A stretch of 64,000 bases of DNA from Geomonas silvestris (GCF_014193515.1 NZ_BLXX01000004.1:1-64000); one strand, 5' to 3'; shown: positions 33,007 to 41,965, numbered from the stretch's first letter. Made by a program: numbers and translations. The notes: generated by a model not told the origin, from the letters alone.

Positions 33007-35054
33007 CGTGGCAGTTCCCCTACCCGCGCGGCACCCGGCCCCTGCGCCCCGTGCGCCCCGTGCGCCTCGTGCGCCTCGTGCGCCCCCTGCGCCTCAAGCC
33101 AGGCCTGGAACATGAGGACGTTCCAGAGGGGATACTGGCGGTTGTAGCGCCCGGAGAGGTGCTCGCGCCAGGCGGCCCGGATCGGTGCCGGGTTCAGGTA
33201 CCCCTCCTCTTCCATCCGGCGCGCGTCCAAAAGCTCCTCGGCCCAGGGGCGCAAGGGCCCCCTGAGCCAGCTCTCCAGCGGCACCGCGAAGCCGGCCTTG
33301 GGGCGCTCGATGAGCTCTTTGGGGACGTAGCGGTAGAGCACCTGGCGCAAAAGCCACTTCCCCTCGCCGCCGCGCAGCTTGAAGGAGAGCGGCAACTGCC
33401 AGGAGAACTCGACGACCCGGTGGTCCAGAAACGGGGTGCGCGACTCGAGCCCCGCCCCCATGCTGGCGCGGTCCACCTTTACCAGGATGTCACCCGGCAG
33501 ATAGGTGAGCGCGTCGAGGAACATCATCTGCTCCGCCAGGCTGCGGCGCGCGGGTCCTGCCGCGGGATCGTCCACCAGCGCGGCCGGCTCCCTCCCCCCC
33601 CAGACCAGCCGGCTCGGGTCGGTCCACTGCGAGACCAGGCGCCGGTACATCCCCAGGGGATCGTCCACGTCGAGTACCGAGGCGAGCTTGTGGAGCTTCC
33701 CTCCCGGAGTGGGCACCCTCAGGCGCTCGGGTAAAACCGGCTCCAGGCGCGCGAAAAGCCGGTCCCAGCCGGCGGGGCTGAGCGCAGTCGCCAGCCGTGC
33801 AGCCAGGCGGCGCAGCGGTTTGGGGAACAGTGCGATGCGGTCCCAGATCTCCTCGACCCACAGGTAGCGGTTGTAGCCGCCGAAGAGTTCGTCGCCGCCG
33901 TCGCCGGAGAGGCTCACCGTGACGTGGCGCCTGGTGAGCCGCGACAAGAGGTGGGTGGGGATCTGGGAGGCATCGGCGAAGGGCTCGTCGTAGAGCTCGG
34001 GGAGCCGGGGGATCAGCTCCAGGGCGTCGCGCGGGGTGACCATCAGCTCGCAGTGCCGGGTCCCGAGGTGGCGCGCCACTTCGCTTGCGTAGGCCGCTTC
34101 GTTGTACCCCTGGTCCTCGAACCCGATGGTGAAGGTCCGCACCGGGGTGCCGGACTGCGCCTGCATGAGCGCCACCACCGTGGAGGAATCGACGCCGCCG
34201 GAGAGAAAGGCGCCCAGCGGCACGTCGGCCATCATCTGCTGCCGCACGGAGCGGCGTAACAGGGTATCCAGGCGCTCGGCTGCGGCCTCGGCGCTGCCGC
34301 GGAACAGGTGGTTCGTTCCGGACTCGGCCGCCTTCAGAAGCGACCAGTAGGGGTGGGGCTCGGGGAGCCGGCGCGGGGCATCCGGGCGGCAGTCCAGCAC
34401 CAGGAGGGTCCCGGGGAGCAGCGCGAGGACGTCCTGGTAGATGGAATGCGGAGCCGGCAGGTACCCAAAGCGCAGGAAGGCGGTGAGGGAGGCGCGGGAA
34501 ACCCCGCCCCGCCAGGCCGGGTGGGCACGCAGCGCCTTCAGCTGGGAACCGAACAGGAAGTGTTCCCCCTGCCAGCCGTAGTAGAGCGGCTTTTCCCCCA
34601 GCCGGTCCCGCCCGAGGTAGAGCCGGCGCTCGCCGCCGTCCCAAAGCGCAAAGGCGAACATCCCCACCGCCTTGGCGAGGGTGCGGGTAACGCCCCAGAC
34701 GGCAAATCCCCTCAGCAACACCTCGGTATCCGAATGGCCGCGCCACTTCGACTCACCCGCAGCCTGGACCACCTCCAGCTCCCGGCGCAGTTCGACGAAG
34801 TTGTAGATCTCTCCGTTAAAGGTGATGACGTAGCGGCCGCACGCGGAGTGCATCGGCTGGTGCCCCTCGCGCGAGAGGTCGAGGATGGCGAGTCTCGTGT
34901 GCCCCAAGGCGACGCCTGCCTCGGCGTCGCACCAGTGGCCGCGCCCGTCGGGCCCGCGCTCCTCAAGGGTGCCCACCATGCGGGCGACCCTCTCAAGCAG
35001 CGCCACCGGCGCCGTGGAACGGCTGAAGTCGAGGTATCCGGCAATACCGCACAT
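33003..35054 (-). CDS. asnB: Asparagine synthase-like amidotransferase 1 (AsnB family, glutamine-hydrolysing)
   Basis: A 683-residue class II amidotransferase. It starts MCGIAGYLD, so the nucleophile Cys2 is exposed after Met removal; an upstream reading to 35120 is rejected for that reason. The N-terminal glutaminase domain (1-210) is followed by the synthetase domain with PP-loop SGGVDSSTVVALM and GDGGDELFGGYNRY. In polysaccharide loci such proteins often amidate uronic acids (WbpS-like) rather than make free asparagine. The C-terminus ends in a His/Ala/Gly repeat tail encoded by a 9-nt tandem repeat. A paralogue lies at 41966-43900. Confidence 0.9.
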   Translation of the reverse strand: MCGIAGYLDFSRSTAPVALLERVARMVGTLEERGPDGRGHWCDAEAGVALGHTRLAILDLSREGHQPMHSACGRYVITFNGEIYNFVELRRELEVVQAAGESKWRGHSDTEVLLRGFAVWGVTRTLAKAVGMFAFALWDGGERRLYLGRDRLGEKPLYYGWQGEHFLFGSQLKALRAHPAWRGGVSRASLTAFLRFGYLPAPHSIYQDVLALLPGTLLVLDCRPDAPRRLPEPHPYWSLLKAAESGTNHLFRGSAEAAAERLDTLLRRSVRQQMMADVPLGAFLSGGVDSSTVVALMQAQSGTPVRTFTIGFEDQGYNEAAYASEVARHLGTRHCELMVTPRDALELIPRLPELYDEPFADASQIPTHLLSRLTRRHVTVSLSGDGGDELFGGYNRYLWVEEIWDRIALFPKPLRRLAARLATALSPAGWDRLFARLEPVLPERLRVPTPGGKLHKLASVLDVDDPLGMYRRLVSQWTDPSRLVWGGREPAALVDDPAAGPARRSLAEQMMFLDALTYLPGDILVKVDRASMGAGLESRTPFLDHRVVEFSWQLPLSFKLRGGEGKWLLRQVLYRYVPKELIERPKAGFAVPLESWLRGPLRPWAEELLDARRMEEEGYLNPAPIRAAWREHLSGRYNRQYPLWNVLMFQAWLEAQGAHEAHEAHGAHGAQGPGAARVGELPR
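33040..33094. repeat. 9-nt tandem repeat inside the 3' end of asnB-1
   Basis: About five to six imperfect copies of CGTGCGCCY in tandem. Because the unit is 9 nt, copy-number change keeps frame; it encodes the repeated A-H-(E/G) tripeptide of the protein tail. Confidence 0.8.
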
Positions 35055-35167
35055 ACGCTCACCGTACCGGTTCAGCCGATGCCGCGGCCGGACCGGGGAG
35101 GATGGAGGTGGAACTGCCAATCAGTGAAGGAGACCGTGATGCTGCCAGGTGCGGGATGGACTGCGAT

Positions 35168-36565
35168 TCACGACGAGGCGTTGGGGGCCGGACCGGGTGC
35201 GCCTCCCGCCTTGGGAGATGCCGCGCTCGCTGCAGTAAAACGTGTCCCGGTCCGGGGAGCGCCAGGGTCCCTGCGCCGGGCCAGGTACATGAGTATCCCG
35301 AGCAAAAGCGGCAACACCTGCAGTTTGTAGCGCACCCCGACCCCGAAGTTGGCCGAGGAGACGATGCCGTTTAAAAGCGCCCAGATCACCAGGAAGAGCA
35401 GGCACCACTGCACCAGCGGCTCCTTCAGGTCGCGCAAGCGGCTGCGCTTCAGGGAAAGGAGCAAAAGCCCCAAGAGGAGCGCACTCTCCAGGCCGGCCAG
35501 GAGACCGAACGGGTTCAGGATCTCGCCGGGCAGGGGTCGAAACAGCGCGGTGAAGGCGGCCTTGGGGAGAAAGGCGAGCACCGCGCGCGGATTGGTGAGA
35601 TCGACGTCCAGCTCCTGGGTGGAACCACCCGCCGTACTGACAAACCCCTTGGTGGTCGAGTCGGCCACGGTGAGGAGGTCGGTGATCGCCTCGATCTTGA
35701 AGCGCTGCAGGAAGGGTCCGGCACTAACCGCAAGCGCCGTCACGACAAAGACGGTAAAGACCGCCTTGGCCGCCACCCCGCGCACTCCCCGGAAAACCAG
35801 CAGCCCCAGGGGCACCAGCATGATGATCCCCAGCCACTGCCGGATGAAGACCGCAGCCGCCACGCCGCAGGCAATGGCGACCAGGTAGCGCACCTGCCGG
35901 CGCCGGGTCCACCCCACCACGCCGAAGCTGTAGAGGGCGATCCCCAGGAAGACCAGGGGGTCTTTCCCGAGGATGGAGGACCAGAAGAGGATCCCCGGGA
36001 AGAGGCAGAGCAGGTAGAAGATCCGGCGTTCCTCGCGCCCCAGGAAGAGGACCCCGGCGCGGTAGAAGAAGTAGATCCCGACCAGCCCGAGCATGGCGAA
36101 GCTCACCTTCATGGCGTGGTAGGAGTCCGGGATCAAGAGGTTGTGCATGCGGGCCAGGTTGATCAGGTTCGCGGTGCCGTCGGTGAAACTGTAGGCAGAG
36201 AACTGGAACTCCCCCCGCGACTCGTCGAAGTACATGTAGGCGTCGAGGCCGTACTGGTTTTCGTAGGCGAGCATGACGCCGAGGGCGACGGCGACCTTGG
36301 CGCACCAGCCGGCCAGCAAAAGCTGCTTGTCCTTGGCGCAGACCGGCCAGAAAAGGATGCCGAGACCCAGCACGCCCGCCCAGACGAGCGCCTTCAAGTA
36401 GTCGGCGGAGAGTTCGGGCTGGGGGATGTCGTGGCCGCAGCCGCGCACCAGTTCCAGAAAAAGCGGCACCAAAAGGACGCTTCCCGAGACGAGCAGCGCT
36501 CCGAGCGCCAGGGGGAGCGGCACTCCGCGTAAGGCGGCCGGCAGCTTGAGGTCGAGGTCTTTCAT
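35168..36565 (-). CDS. Polytopic membrane protein, candidate Wzy-type polysaccharide polymerase
   Basis: A protein of about 465 residues with some ten to eleven hydrophobic segments and a large non-membrane loop near residues 290-340 (with STTKGFVSTAGGS), the layout of Wzy polymerases, which vary widely in sequence. No conserved motif can be cited. It is the only membrane protein in the locus with Wzy-like topology. The ATG at 36565 gives MKDLDLKL; a longer reading exists but starts with non-conserved residues. The C-terminal 35 residues are Ala/Pro/Gly-rich. A glycosyltransferase-C enzyme is the main alternative. Confidence 0.6.
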   Translation of the reverse strand: MKDLDLKLPAALRGVPLPLALGALLVSGSVLLVPLFLELVRGCGHDIPQPELSADYLKALVWAGVLGLGILFWPVCAKDKQLLLAGWCAKVAVALGVMLAYENQYGLDAYMYFDESRGEFQFSAYSFTDGTANLINLARMHNLLIPDSYHAMKVSFAMLGLVGIYFFYRAGVLFLGREERRIFYLLCLFPGILFWSSILGKDPLVFLGIALYSFGVVGWTRRRQVRYLVAIACGVAAAVFIRQWLGIIMLVPLGLLVFRGVRGVAAKAVFTVFVVTALAVSAGPFLQRFKIEAITDLLTVADSTTKGFVSTAGGSTQELDVDLTNPRAVLAFLPKAAFTALFRPLPGEILNPFGLLAGLESALLLGLLLLSLKRSRLRDLKEPLVQWCLLFLVIWALLNGIVSSANFGVGVRYKLQVLPLLLGILMYLARRRDPGAPRTGTRFTAASAASPKAGGAPGPAPNASS

Positions 36566-36581
36566 GGCTTGAGGTAACGGT

Positions 36582-37307
36582 TCAAAGGTACGCCTGGATG
36601 TCCTTGAGGGAGTTGAGGGAAACCAGATCCAGATCATGGGCGACCGGCAGCCCCTCGACCTTAAAGCCGAGCCGGGACAGGTGGCCGATCAGGTAGAGAA
36701 AACCGTGCTCTCCGGTCTTCTTGCCGAACTTCCCGGGGAGCTCGCGGGGCAACAGGTCGAGGACCGGCGCGGCACGCATCAGGAACAGGCCGATGTCGCG
36801 CTCGCCCGGCCCGGACTCCAACCCCGCCTCCCGGGTCTCGATGACCTCGGTGATGGTCCCCTCGGCGTCGCGGCGCACCACGGTGTAGGCGGTATCCACC
36901 AGCTTGGTGACCAGGGTGAAGTCGTTGCCGTGCTCCCGGTGCGCCTGGACCAGGGCCCGCACCGTCTCGGGTTGGACCATCGGGATGTCCCCCCAGATCA
37001 AAAGGAGGTGCCGGGCCGTCGGGAAGGCCGGCGAGTCGCGGAAGCGAAGCACCGCGTCCCCCATCCCGAGCGGCTCGGGCTGCAGCACCAGGTGGGCGCT
37101 CAGCCCCTGGGCGGCGAGGCACTCCGCGACCTGGTCCCGCCCCGCCGGGCTCACCACCACCGTCGGACAGGGGTCGATCTCCCTCATGAGGTTCAGGATG
37201 CGCACTAGGATCGGCTCGCCCTGAATCGGAAAGAGCGTCTTGGGGTACGGCAAACCGGCGCGCGACCCGGTTCCCGCCGCGGCGATGAGCACCTTGAGGT
37301 CAGTCAT
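36582..37307 (-). CDS. Sugar-phosphate nucleotidyltransferase-like protein
   Basis: A 241-residue NTP-transferase with the signature AAGTGSRAGLPYPKTLFPI (residues 9-27) and a GDIPMV metal-binding Asp region (about residue 110). It resembles the N-terminal pyrophosphorylase domain of GlmU/RmlA-type enzymes without any acyltransferase domain. It probably activates a sugar-1-phosphate or similar phosphate ester for the repeat unit. It overlaps the upstream glycosyltransferase by 8 nt and is followed 16 nt later by the Wzy candidate. Confidence 0.85.
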   Translation of the reverse strand: MTDLKVLIAAAGTGSRAGLPYPKTLFPIQGEPILVRILNLMREIDPCPTVVVSPAGRDQVAECLAAQGLSAHLVLQPEPLGMGDAVLRFRDSPAFPTARHLLLIWGDIPMVQPETVRALVQAHREHGNDFTLVTKLVDTAYTVVRRDAEGTITEVIETREAGLESGPGERDIGLFLMRAAPVLDLLPRELPGKFGKKTGEHGFLYLIGHLSRLGFKVEGLPVAHDLDLVSLNSLKDIQAYL

Positions 37308-38220
37308 GGTAATCCTTTCCCACCTCGCCCCTGAGCCCCCGCGTCACCGCCCGGTAGAGCGCCGGCGCCCGCCGCCCCACCAGGTAGGAGAGCGCCTCCC
37401 CTACCCCGTTGCGCCATGCGGTGCGCCCCAGGGCCGCAGCCACGGTGAGCAGGTTGCGCTGCACCGGCCGGTTCAGGTAGCGGCGGTTGATAACCAGCGT
37501 GTTCTTCACGTAGTAGTAGATCTTTTGCGCGGTGTAGGGCCGGCCGCTCACGTCGGGATGATAGTGGCGGGCCGCCAGGACCGAGCAGACCTCTCCGGCT
37601 TCCCTGAGGCGGAAGAAGTAATCCACCTCCTCGCCGAAGATGAAGTAGTCCCGGTTCACGTTCCCCACCTTTTTGATGGCGGCGCAGGAGATGAGCGCCC
37701 CGTTGAAGAAGTGGGCGAAGGGATAGGTCCCCCCTTTGGCGCGCTTTTCCAGCTCGCCCACCGTGTGGAGCTTGCGCCGCCGGGCCAAGAGCACCGGGAG
37801 TCCCTTGCGGTCCAGGACCGGGTGCGGAAACACGAAGCGGTCCGGGTTGTCCTCGCGGACCACCAGCGAGGCGGTACAGGCCACCCCGGGGAGCAGCGCC
37901 TCCTCGAGCCGGGCCAGCGCCTGGCGGTCCGGGAAGCCGTCGTCGTCCATGAGCCATACGGCGTCGAACCCTTCGTCGAGCGCGGTCGTGATCCCCCGGT
38001 GCCAGCCTCCGGCCGAGCCGAGGTTCTCCTGGGTCAGGCAGCGCACCCCGCGATGGGCCAGCATCGACTCGGTGCCGTCGTTGCTCGCGTTGTTGACCAC
38101 CAGGACCTGGTCCGGCCGGCGCGCCTGCAGGTTGAGGTGGTCCAGGCAGCGCTCCAGCAGCACACGGCGGTTGTGGGTCACCACCACGGCGAGGATCTTA
38201 AGCTTTCCGGTTTGCGCCAC
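37300..38220 (-). CDS. Family 2 glycosyltransferase (GlfT-like layout)
   Basis: A protein of about 306 residues. The GT-A fold begins ILAVVVTHNRRVLLERCLDHL and has the DxD-type metal motif LMDDDGFPD, followed by a W/H-rich acceptor region and FGEEVDYFFRLRE. The DDD and EEVDYFFR pattern resembles galactofuranosyl and rhamnosyl transferases. I chose a GTG start at 38220 because GGAGG lies 5 nt upstream and the protein then begins at the fold; a longer reading to 38451 covers repeat DNA. Donor sugar unknown. Confidence 0.85.
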   Translation of the reverse strand: MAQTGKLKILAVVVTHNRRVLLERCLDHLNLQARRPDQVLVVNNASNDGTESMLAHRGVRCLTQENLGSAGGWHRGITTALDEGFDAVWLMDDDGFPDRQALARLEEALLPGVACTASLVVREDNPDRFVFPHPVLDRKGLPVLLARRRKLHTVGELEKRAKGGTYPFAHFFNGALISCAAIKKVGNVNRDYFIFGEEVDYFFRLREAGEVCSVLAARHYHPDVSGRPYTAQKIYYYVKNTLVINRRYLNRPVQRNLLTVAAALGRTAWRNGVGEALSYLVGRRAPALYRAVTRGLRGEVGKDYHD

Positions 38221-38652
38221 GTCAACCTCCGTTGGATAGCTTCCTGCACTTATTGAAACCGGGCAGTTCGCATTCTGCATCAGCTGCCGCGAATACAGGC
38301 CGCGCAGGAGCCCCGGCAGTCTACCCTTTGGAAAAGGTTCTTCCGGGAATTCCGGGGAAGCGCGAGCAATTCTTCTCGAAGCGCTGTGGCAGATATCTCG
38401 TTCCCCCCTTTGCGAAGGGGGGACAGGGGGGATTTCATCCAGAGTTGCCACCGTCCTATACGCGCGCCACGAAAGCGAACAGCAAATCCCCTCTGTCTCC
38501 CCTTCGCAAAGGGGAGAACGTTAGGCCGCCAGCAGTGCTGTAGAGCAACTCTTTCCAGCTCTCCCCGGAAATCCCCGATGAACCTTGGAAAATGGGGGGA
38601 CGTGAAGGGACCCGCTGTGTAGATCGAATCACGGGTTCCTTCTCGTGAGGCT
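38221..38652. repeat. 432-bp gap with paired palindromic repeats
   Basis: No gene is seen. CCCCCTTTGCGAAGGGGGGA (about 38,404) and its reverse-oriented partner CCCCTTCGCAAAGGGGAGAA (about 38,495) flank a short spacer. On their outer sides lie TTCCGGGAATTCCGGGG and CTCCCCGGAAATCCCCG, also inverted. Related copies are at 22,350 and 56,620-56,700. The HAD-cofD block and the GT2 block are separated by this element. Confidence 0.75.
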
Positions 38653-39336
38653 TTACGGCTGCCACTGGTATCCGGCGGCCGGCACCTGTTCCGGCGGGAG
38701 CCGCAGGATGAAGCTGTAGTCGAAGGGGGGCCGCACATCCACGGTGGCGATGCCGGCCCGCGCCGCCGCCCGCAACCCGGCATCGGAATCCTCGAAGACC
38801 AGCGCCCGCCCCGGAGCCACCCCGGATAGCTGCAGCACCTTATGGTACCCCTCCGGATCGGGCTTGGCGGCGGTCACGTCGTCGCCGCAGATAAGCGGAT
38901 CGAACCACCGGGAATATCCCAGCTTCTCAAGCGACAGACCCAGGGTGCCCCGCGAGCCGGAACTGTACAGCGCCATCCGGTAACGCGGCCTGACCCAAGA
39001 GAGAAACTCTGCCACCCCCGGCAGTGCTACCAGCCGGTCTTCGATGAGCCGGCGCACCAGCCGCTGCTTGGCGGCGGTCAGCTCTTCCAGCCTCCTGGAC
39101 TCCAGCCGCAAAGCGTTTTGGCGCGCCACCATTTCGAGCGCATCGCGGGTTTTCATCCCTGCAATGGCGGGGTAATCCACCCGCACCCCGAACGGGGCCA
39201 GCACCTGGTTGAAAGCCAGCGCATGCAGCGGGCTCGTGTCGGCCAGGGTGCCGTCGAAATCGAAGATGAGCAGGCTCCGGTCCTGCAGGAGCTCCAGGGG
39301 GCCGAGCGCCCCTTCAGCAGAAATCGAGTGCGCCAT
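38653..39336 (-). CDS. HAD-superfamily phosphatase / phosphomutase (subfamily IA)
   Basis: A 227-residue HAD hydrolase: motif I FDFDGTLADTSPLH (about residues 26-39), motif II YSSGSRG, Lys and motif III in AAKPDPEGY and VFEDSDAGL. A cap domain lies between. The family includes beta-phosphoglucomutase and sugar phosphatases; the substrate is not evident. The ATG at 39336 overlaps the CofD-like stop by 23 nt, so the two proteins are likely made together. Confidence 0.87.
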   Translation of the reverse strand: MAHSISAEGALGPLELLQDRSLLIFDFDGTLADTSPLHALAFNQVLAPFGVRVDYPAIAGMKTRDALEMVARQNALRLESRRLEELTAAKQRLVRRLIEDRLVALPGVAEFLSWVRPRYRMALYSSGSRGTLGLSLEKLGYSRWFDPLICGDDVTAAKPDPEGYHKVLQLSGVAPGRALVFEDSDAGLRAAARAGIATVDVRPPFDYSFILRLPPEQVPAAGYQWQP

Positions 39337-40534
39337 CGTAGAGTCCCAGCACGGTCTGCACCACCTTGGGCCCGTCGTGCTTCCCCAGGTCGGCGGTAGA
39401 TTCGAAAGTATCGACAAGGTAGCGCACCGGAAGGTCCCGGAAGGACTCCTCGTCGAAGACCACATAGGTATCGTCCGCTTTCAGGTGGGTCTTGTTGACC
39501 AGCACCGCGTCGAAGAGTTCCTGCATGGTGTAGCTCCGCTTGTCGGAAAGCCCTAAGTAACGGAAGGCTCCCGCCAGGTAATCGGAGGCCTTGTAGGTCG
39601 GAGTCTCGTAATCCGCGCCGATGTTGGTGATGAAGATCTTCAGCGCGCTCTTGTTGTCGGCGATGGTCGAGGCGAGCCCGGTGGAGAGGTAGGTCGGATA
39701 CAGCGAGGAGTGCTGGGTCCCCGCCGAGTAGATGATGATGTCGGCGTGCTGCAGGGCGTGCTTCACCCCCTGGGAGACCGCGACGAAGCTGTGGTTGCGG
39801 GCCAGGTAATAGCGCTTCTCCTCCAGGCTCAGCGTCTCGAAGAAATCCGGGTTGAGGCTCGCGTCCAGGAGGTAGATCCGCTCGATGAGCACGTTGGAGC
39901 GGAGCTCCACGATTTCGGCCTCGCTGTAGAGCATCTCCCCGTTTTCCCTGAGCGCGACGAGTTTCTTGTCTTCGATGCTGGTGGGGAGCACGGTTCCCTT
40001 CAGTTTAAAGAGGCGGTCGATGTAACGGGTGGCGGTCTCGATGTTGCGGTCCATGGCCAGAAAGGCGCCGGCATAGATGCAGTTCATCACCGAGCAGTCC
40101 GAGAAGTCGAAGCGCTCGCAGCGCGCCTTCTCGCTCACCTCGAGACCGCTGAGAAACTCGCGCACGAAGTAGCGCAGGGCGTTCGAGACCTTTTGACTTT
40201 CGAAGCGCACCCCCGCGACAAAGTCGCTGATGCCGGAGCCGAACTCCTCCAGCTCCTTCATGACGTCGGCGCGGGCCACCCCCACCGGGTAGCGGTAGCG
40301 GAACAGGTGCAGGTTCGCCCCGTAGTCCGGATCGTTCTCCGGAAGCATAAGCTCCTGGACCTTCCGGATGTCCGAGGGGCCCAGCATTCCGAAGAAGCGG
40401 CGGATCTCGCCGGTGGACTTGCCGTCGTCGTAGGCGTTGACCACAGAGGTGACGTTCAGCCCCTGCTGTTTCAACAGCGCCGGTATGATCGCCGCCGCCC
40501 CGCGCCCTCCGTTGATGACCACCACGTTCAGCAT
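39314..40534 (-). CDS. CofD/YvcK-superfamily protein in a polysaccharide locus
   Basis: A 406-residue protein. The N-terminus VVVINGGRGAAAIIPALL and the following AYDDGKSTGEIRRFFG and GPSDIRKVQELML correspond to the GGGTG, DDGGSSG and PGDIRN motifs of the CofD (2-phospho-L-lactate/PEP transferase for F420) and YvcK/GlmR (UDP-GlcNAc-binding) superfamily. The second half has IIYSAGTQHSSLYPTYLS, the expected AxGSxxxS-type site with Gly-Thr-Gln. No F420 genes are nearby. GAGGAGAG lies upstream of the ATG. It sits between a GT4 gene (4-nt gap) and the HAD gene (overlap). Exact reaction unknown. Confidence 0.75.
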   Translation of the reverse strand: MLNVVVINGGRGAAAIIPALLKQQGLNVTSVVNAYDDGKSTGEIRRFFGMLGPSDIRKVQELMLPENDPDYGANLHLFRYRYPVGVARADVMKELEEFGSGISDFVAGVRFESQKVSNALRYFVREFLSGLEVSEKARCERFDFSDCSVMNCIYAGAFLAMDRNIETATRYIDRLFKLKGTVLPTSIEDKKLVALRENGEMLYSEAEIVELRSNVLIERIYLLDASLNPDFFETLSLEEKRYYLARNHSFVAVSQGVKHALQHADIIIYSAGTQHSSLYPTYLSTGLASTIADNKSALKIFITNIGADYETPTYKASDYLAGAFRYLGLSDKRSYTMQELFDAVLVNKTHLKADDTYVVFDEESFRDLPVRYLVDTFESTADLGKHDGPKVVQTVLGLYDGALDFC

Positions 40535-40538
40535 GCGT

Positions 40539-41765
40539 CTACTCTCCTCGATGTGATGTAGGGAGTAACTCCCGGTAGACCTCGGCGTAGCGCCGCACCC
40601 CCTCTTCGAGGGAGAACTCCCGGCTGTGGGAGCGGATATCGAGCGGCGCTCCCGCCTTGCGGGCCAGCACCGCCTGAAGTGCAGCCAGCAGGGTCTCCTC
40701 ACGGAAATCTTGCACCACCGCGGAGCCGTTTCTCTCCAGGTCGATGATCTGGTCCAGATCCCCCACCTGGGTGTTGGCGATGACCGGCACGTTGCAGGCG
40801 AAGAGTTCGGCAAGCTTGGTGGGCGAGCAGCCGGCCTTGGAGAGACTGGGACGGATGAAGACCACGGAGAGCTCAGCCAGGGCCAGGTAAGCCGGTACCT
40901 CGCTGCGGTCCGCCGAGACGAACCGGATCCGCTCGAAGGGGATCCCCTGCTCCCGGCAGCCGGCCTCCACCAGGTCGCGACCGTTGTTGGAGACGAAGAG
41001 GAAGCAGGCATCGGGTCGCAGCTTGAGCAGTTGGCGAAACAGCGTGAGCATCTCGTCAAGCAGGTAGTCGGGCCCCAGGCTTCCCAGGTAGAGAAGCACG
41101 AAGCGCCCGGGCTCCAGGCCGGCCTGGCGGCGCGCCTCGTCGCGCTCTTTTTCCGCGACCCGCGAGAGATCGAAGTGAGCGAAGTCGGCGCAGCACGGGA
41201 TCACCTGGAAGCGCGTCTGCGGCCCGGGATCGGCGGAGAGGTACCAGTCGATGAGCAGCGTACGGGCCCGGGCGGTGAGGCACACTATCTTGTCAGCACT
41301 GCGCACCAGGTCCGGTTCGAGCGACTTGATGTAGCGATACGGGAGCTTGAACCTGCGGGTATCGAGCCGTGTATCGGGCCAGAAGTCCCTGAAATCAAAG
41401 ATCAGCTTTACTGAGAACTTTTTGATTAATTTTTTCCCAATGATAGTAGCAGGAAAACAACGGCAGTGCAATATGTGAATCGGCTCATTTTTGATTATCT
41501 CAGCAGCGGCCCGGTAGAGACGGACGAGCTCGCCTATGAAAGAGAAAAACGAGAAGCGGTTGGAGTACCTGACAGTGGTCCAGGAAATCCCGGCGGCCTG
41601 AAAGATATCGCGGTACTTTGCTGAGAGTGCCTCGCGTCCCGGCTTCTCGGCACTGAGCACGTGGATCCGGAACCCCTGCCCCGCGAGCCCCAGCAGGTAA
41701 GGAGCGATCTGCGAGCGCCCGATGTGGTCGGTGATGCCGTCGTGAGTCAGGTACAGCACAGTCAT
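40539..41765 (-). CDS. Family 4-type glycosyltransferase
   Basis: A protein of about 408 residues starting MTVLYLTHDGITDHIGRSQI, with GGAGGG before the ATG. GT-B fold; the C-terminal half includes LLYLGSLGPDYLLDEML and SPTKLAELFACNVPVIA in the donor-binding region. A segment near residues 85-130 (FPATIIGKKLIKKFSVKLIF) is encoded by AT-rich DNA unlike its neighbours. Followed 4 nt later by the CofD-like gene, suggesting tight co-expression. Confidence 0.85.
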   Translation of the reverse strand: MTVLYLTHDGITDHIGRSQIAPYLLGLAGQGFRIHVLSAEKPGREALSAKYRDIFQAAGISWTTVRYSNRFSFFSFIGELVRLYRAAAEIIKNEPIHILHCRCFPATIIGKKLIKKFSVKLIFDFRDFWPDTRLDTRRFKLPYRYIKSLEPDLVRSADKIVCLTARARTLLIDWYLSADPGPQTRFQVIPCCADFAHFDLSRVAEKERDEARRQAGLEPGRFVLLYLGSLGPDYLLDEMLTLFRQLLKLRPDACFLFVSNNGRDLVEAGCREQGIPFERIRFVSADRSEVPAYLALAELSVVFIRPSLSKAGCSPTKLAELFACNVPVIANTQVGDLDQIIDLERNGSAVVQDFREETLLAALQAVLARKAGAPLDIRSHSREFSLEEGVRRYAEVYRELLPTSHRGE

Positions 41766-41893
41766 GATCCCTCCAGGTCCCTCATCCGCCGTCTGCCAAT
41801 CGCCGCAACTCAACGCCGGGGCCGACGCTAAAGCACGGTTTGCCCTGTATCTTTGTCTTCCAATGCTACATCCGACATCCCAAGGCCGACCCG

Positions 41894-41945
41894 CGTTCCC
41901 CTCTCCCCTTGCGGGAGAGGGACAGGGTGAGGGGGAAGGTGCCAG
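41894..41945. repeat. GC-rich palindromic repeat (CCCTCTCCC ... GGGAGAGGG), copy A
   Basis: TTCCCCTCTCCCCTTGCGGG plus AGAGGGACAGGGTGAGGGGG makes a perfect 9-bp stem with a tail. The same element, with shared flanking text GCAGATGGCAGC, occurs at 43,942-44,015. Confidence 0.8.
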
Positions 41946-41965
41946 TTGCAGCACAGATGGCAGCG

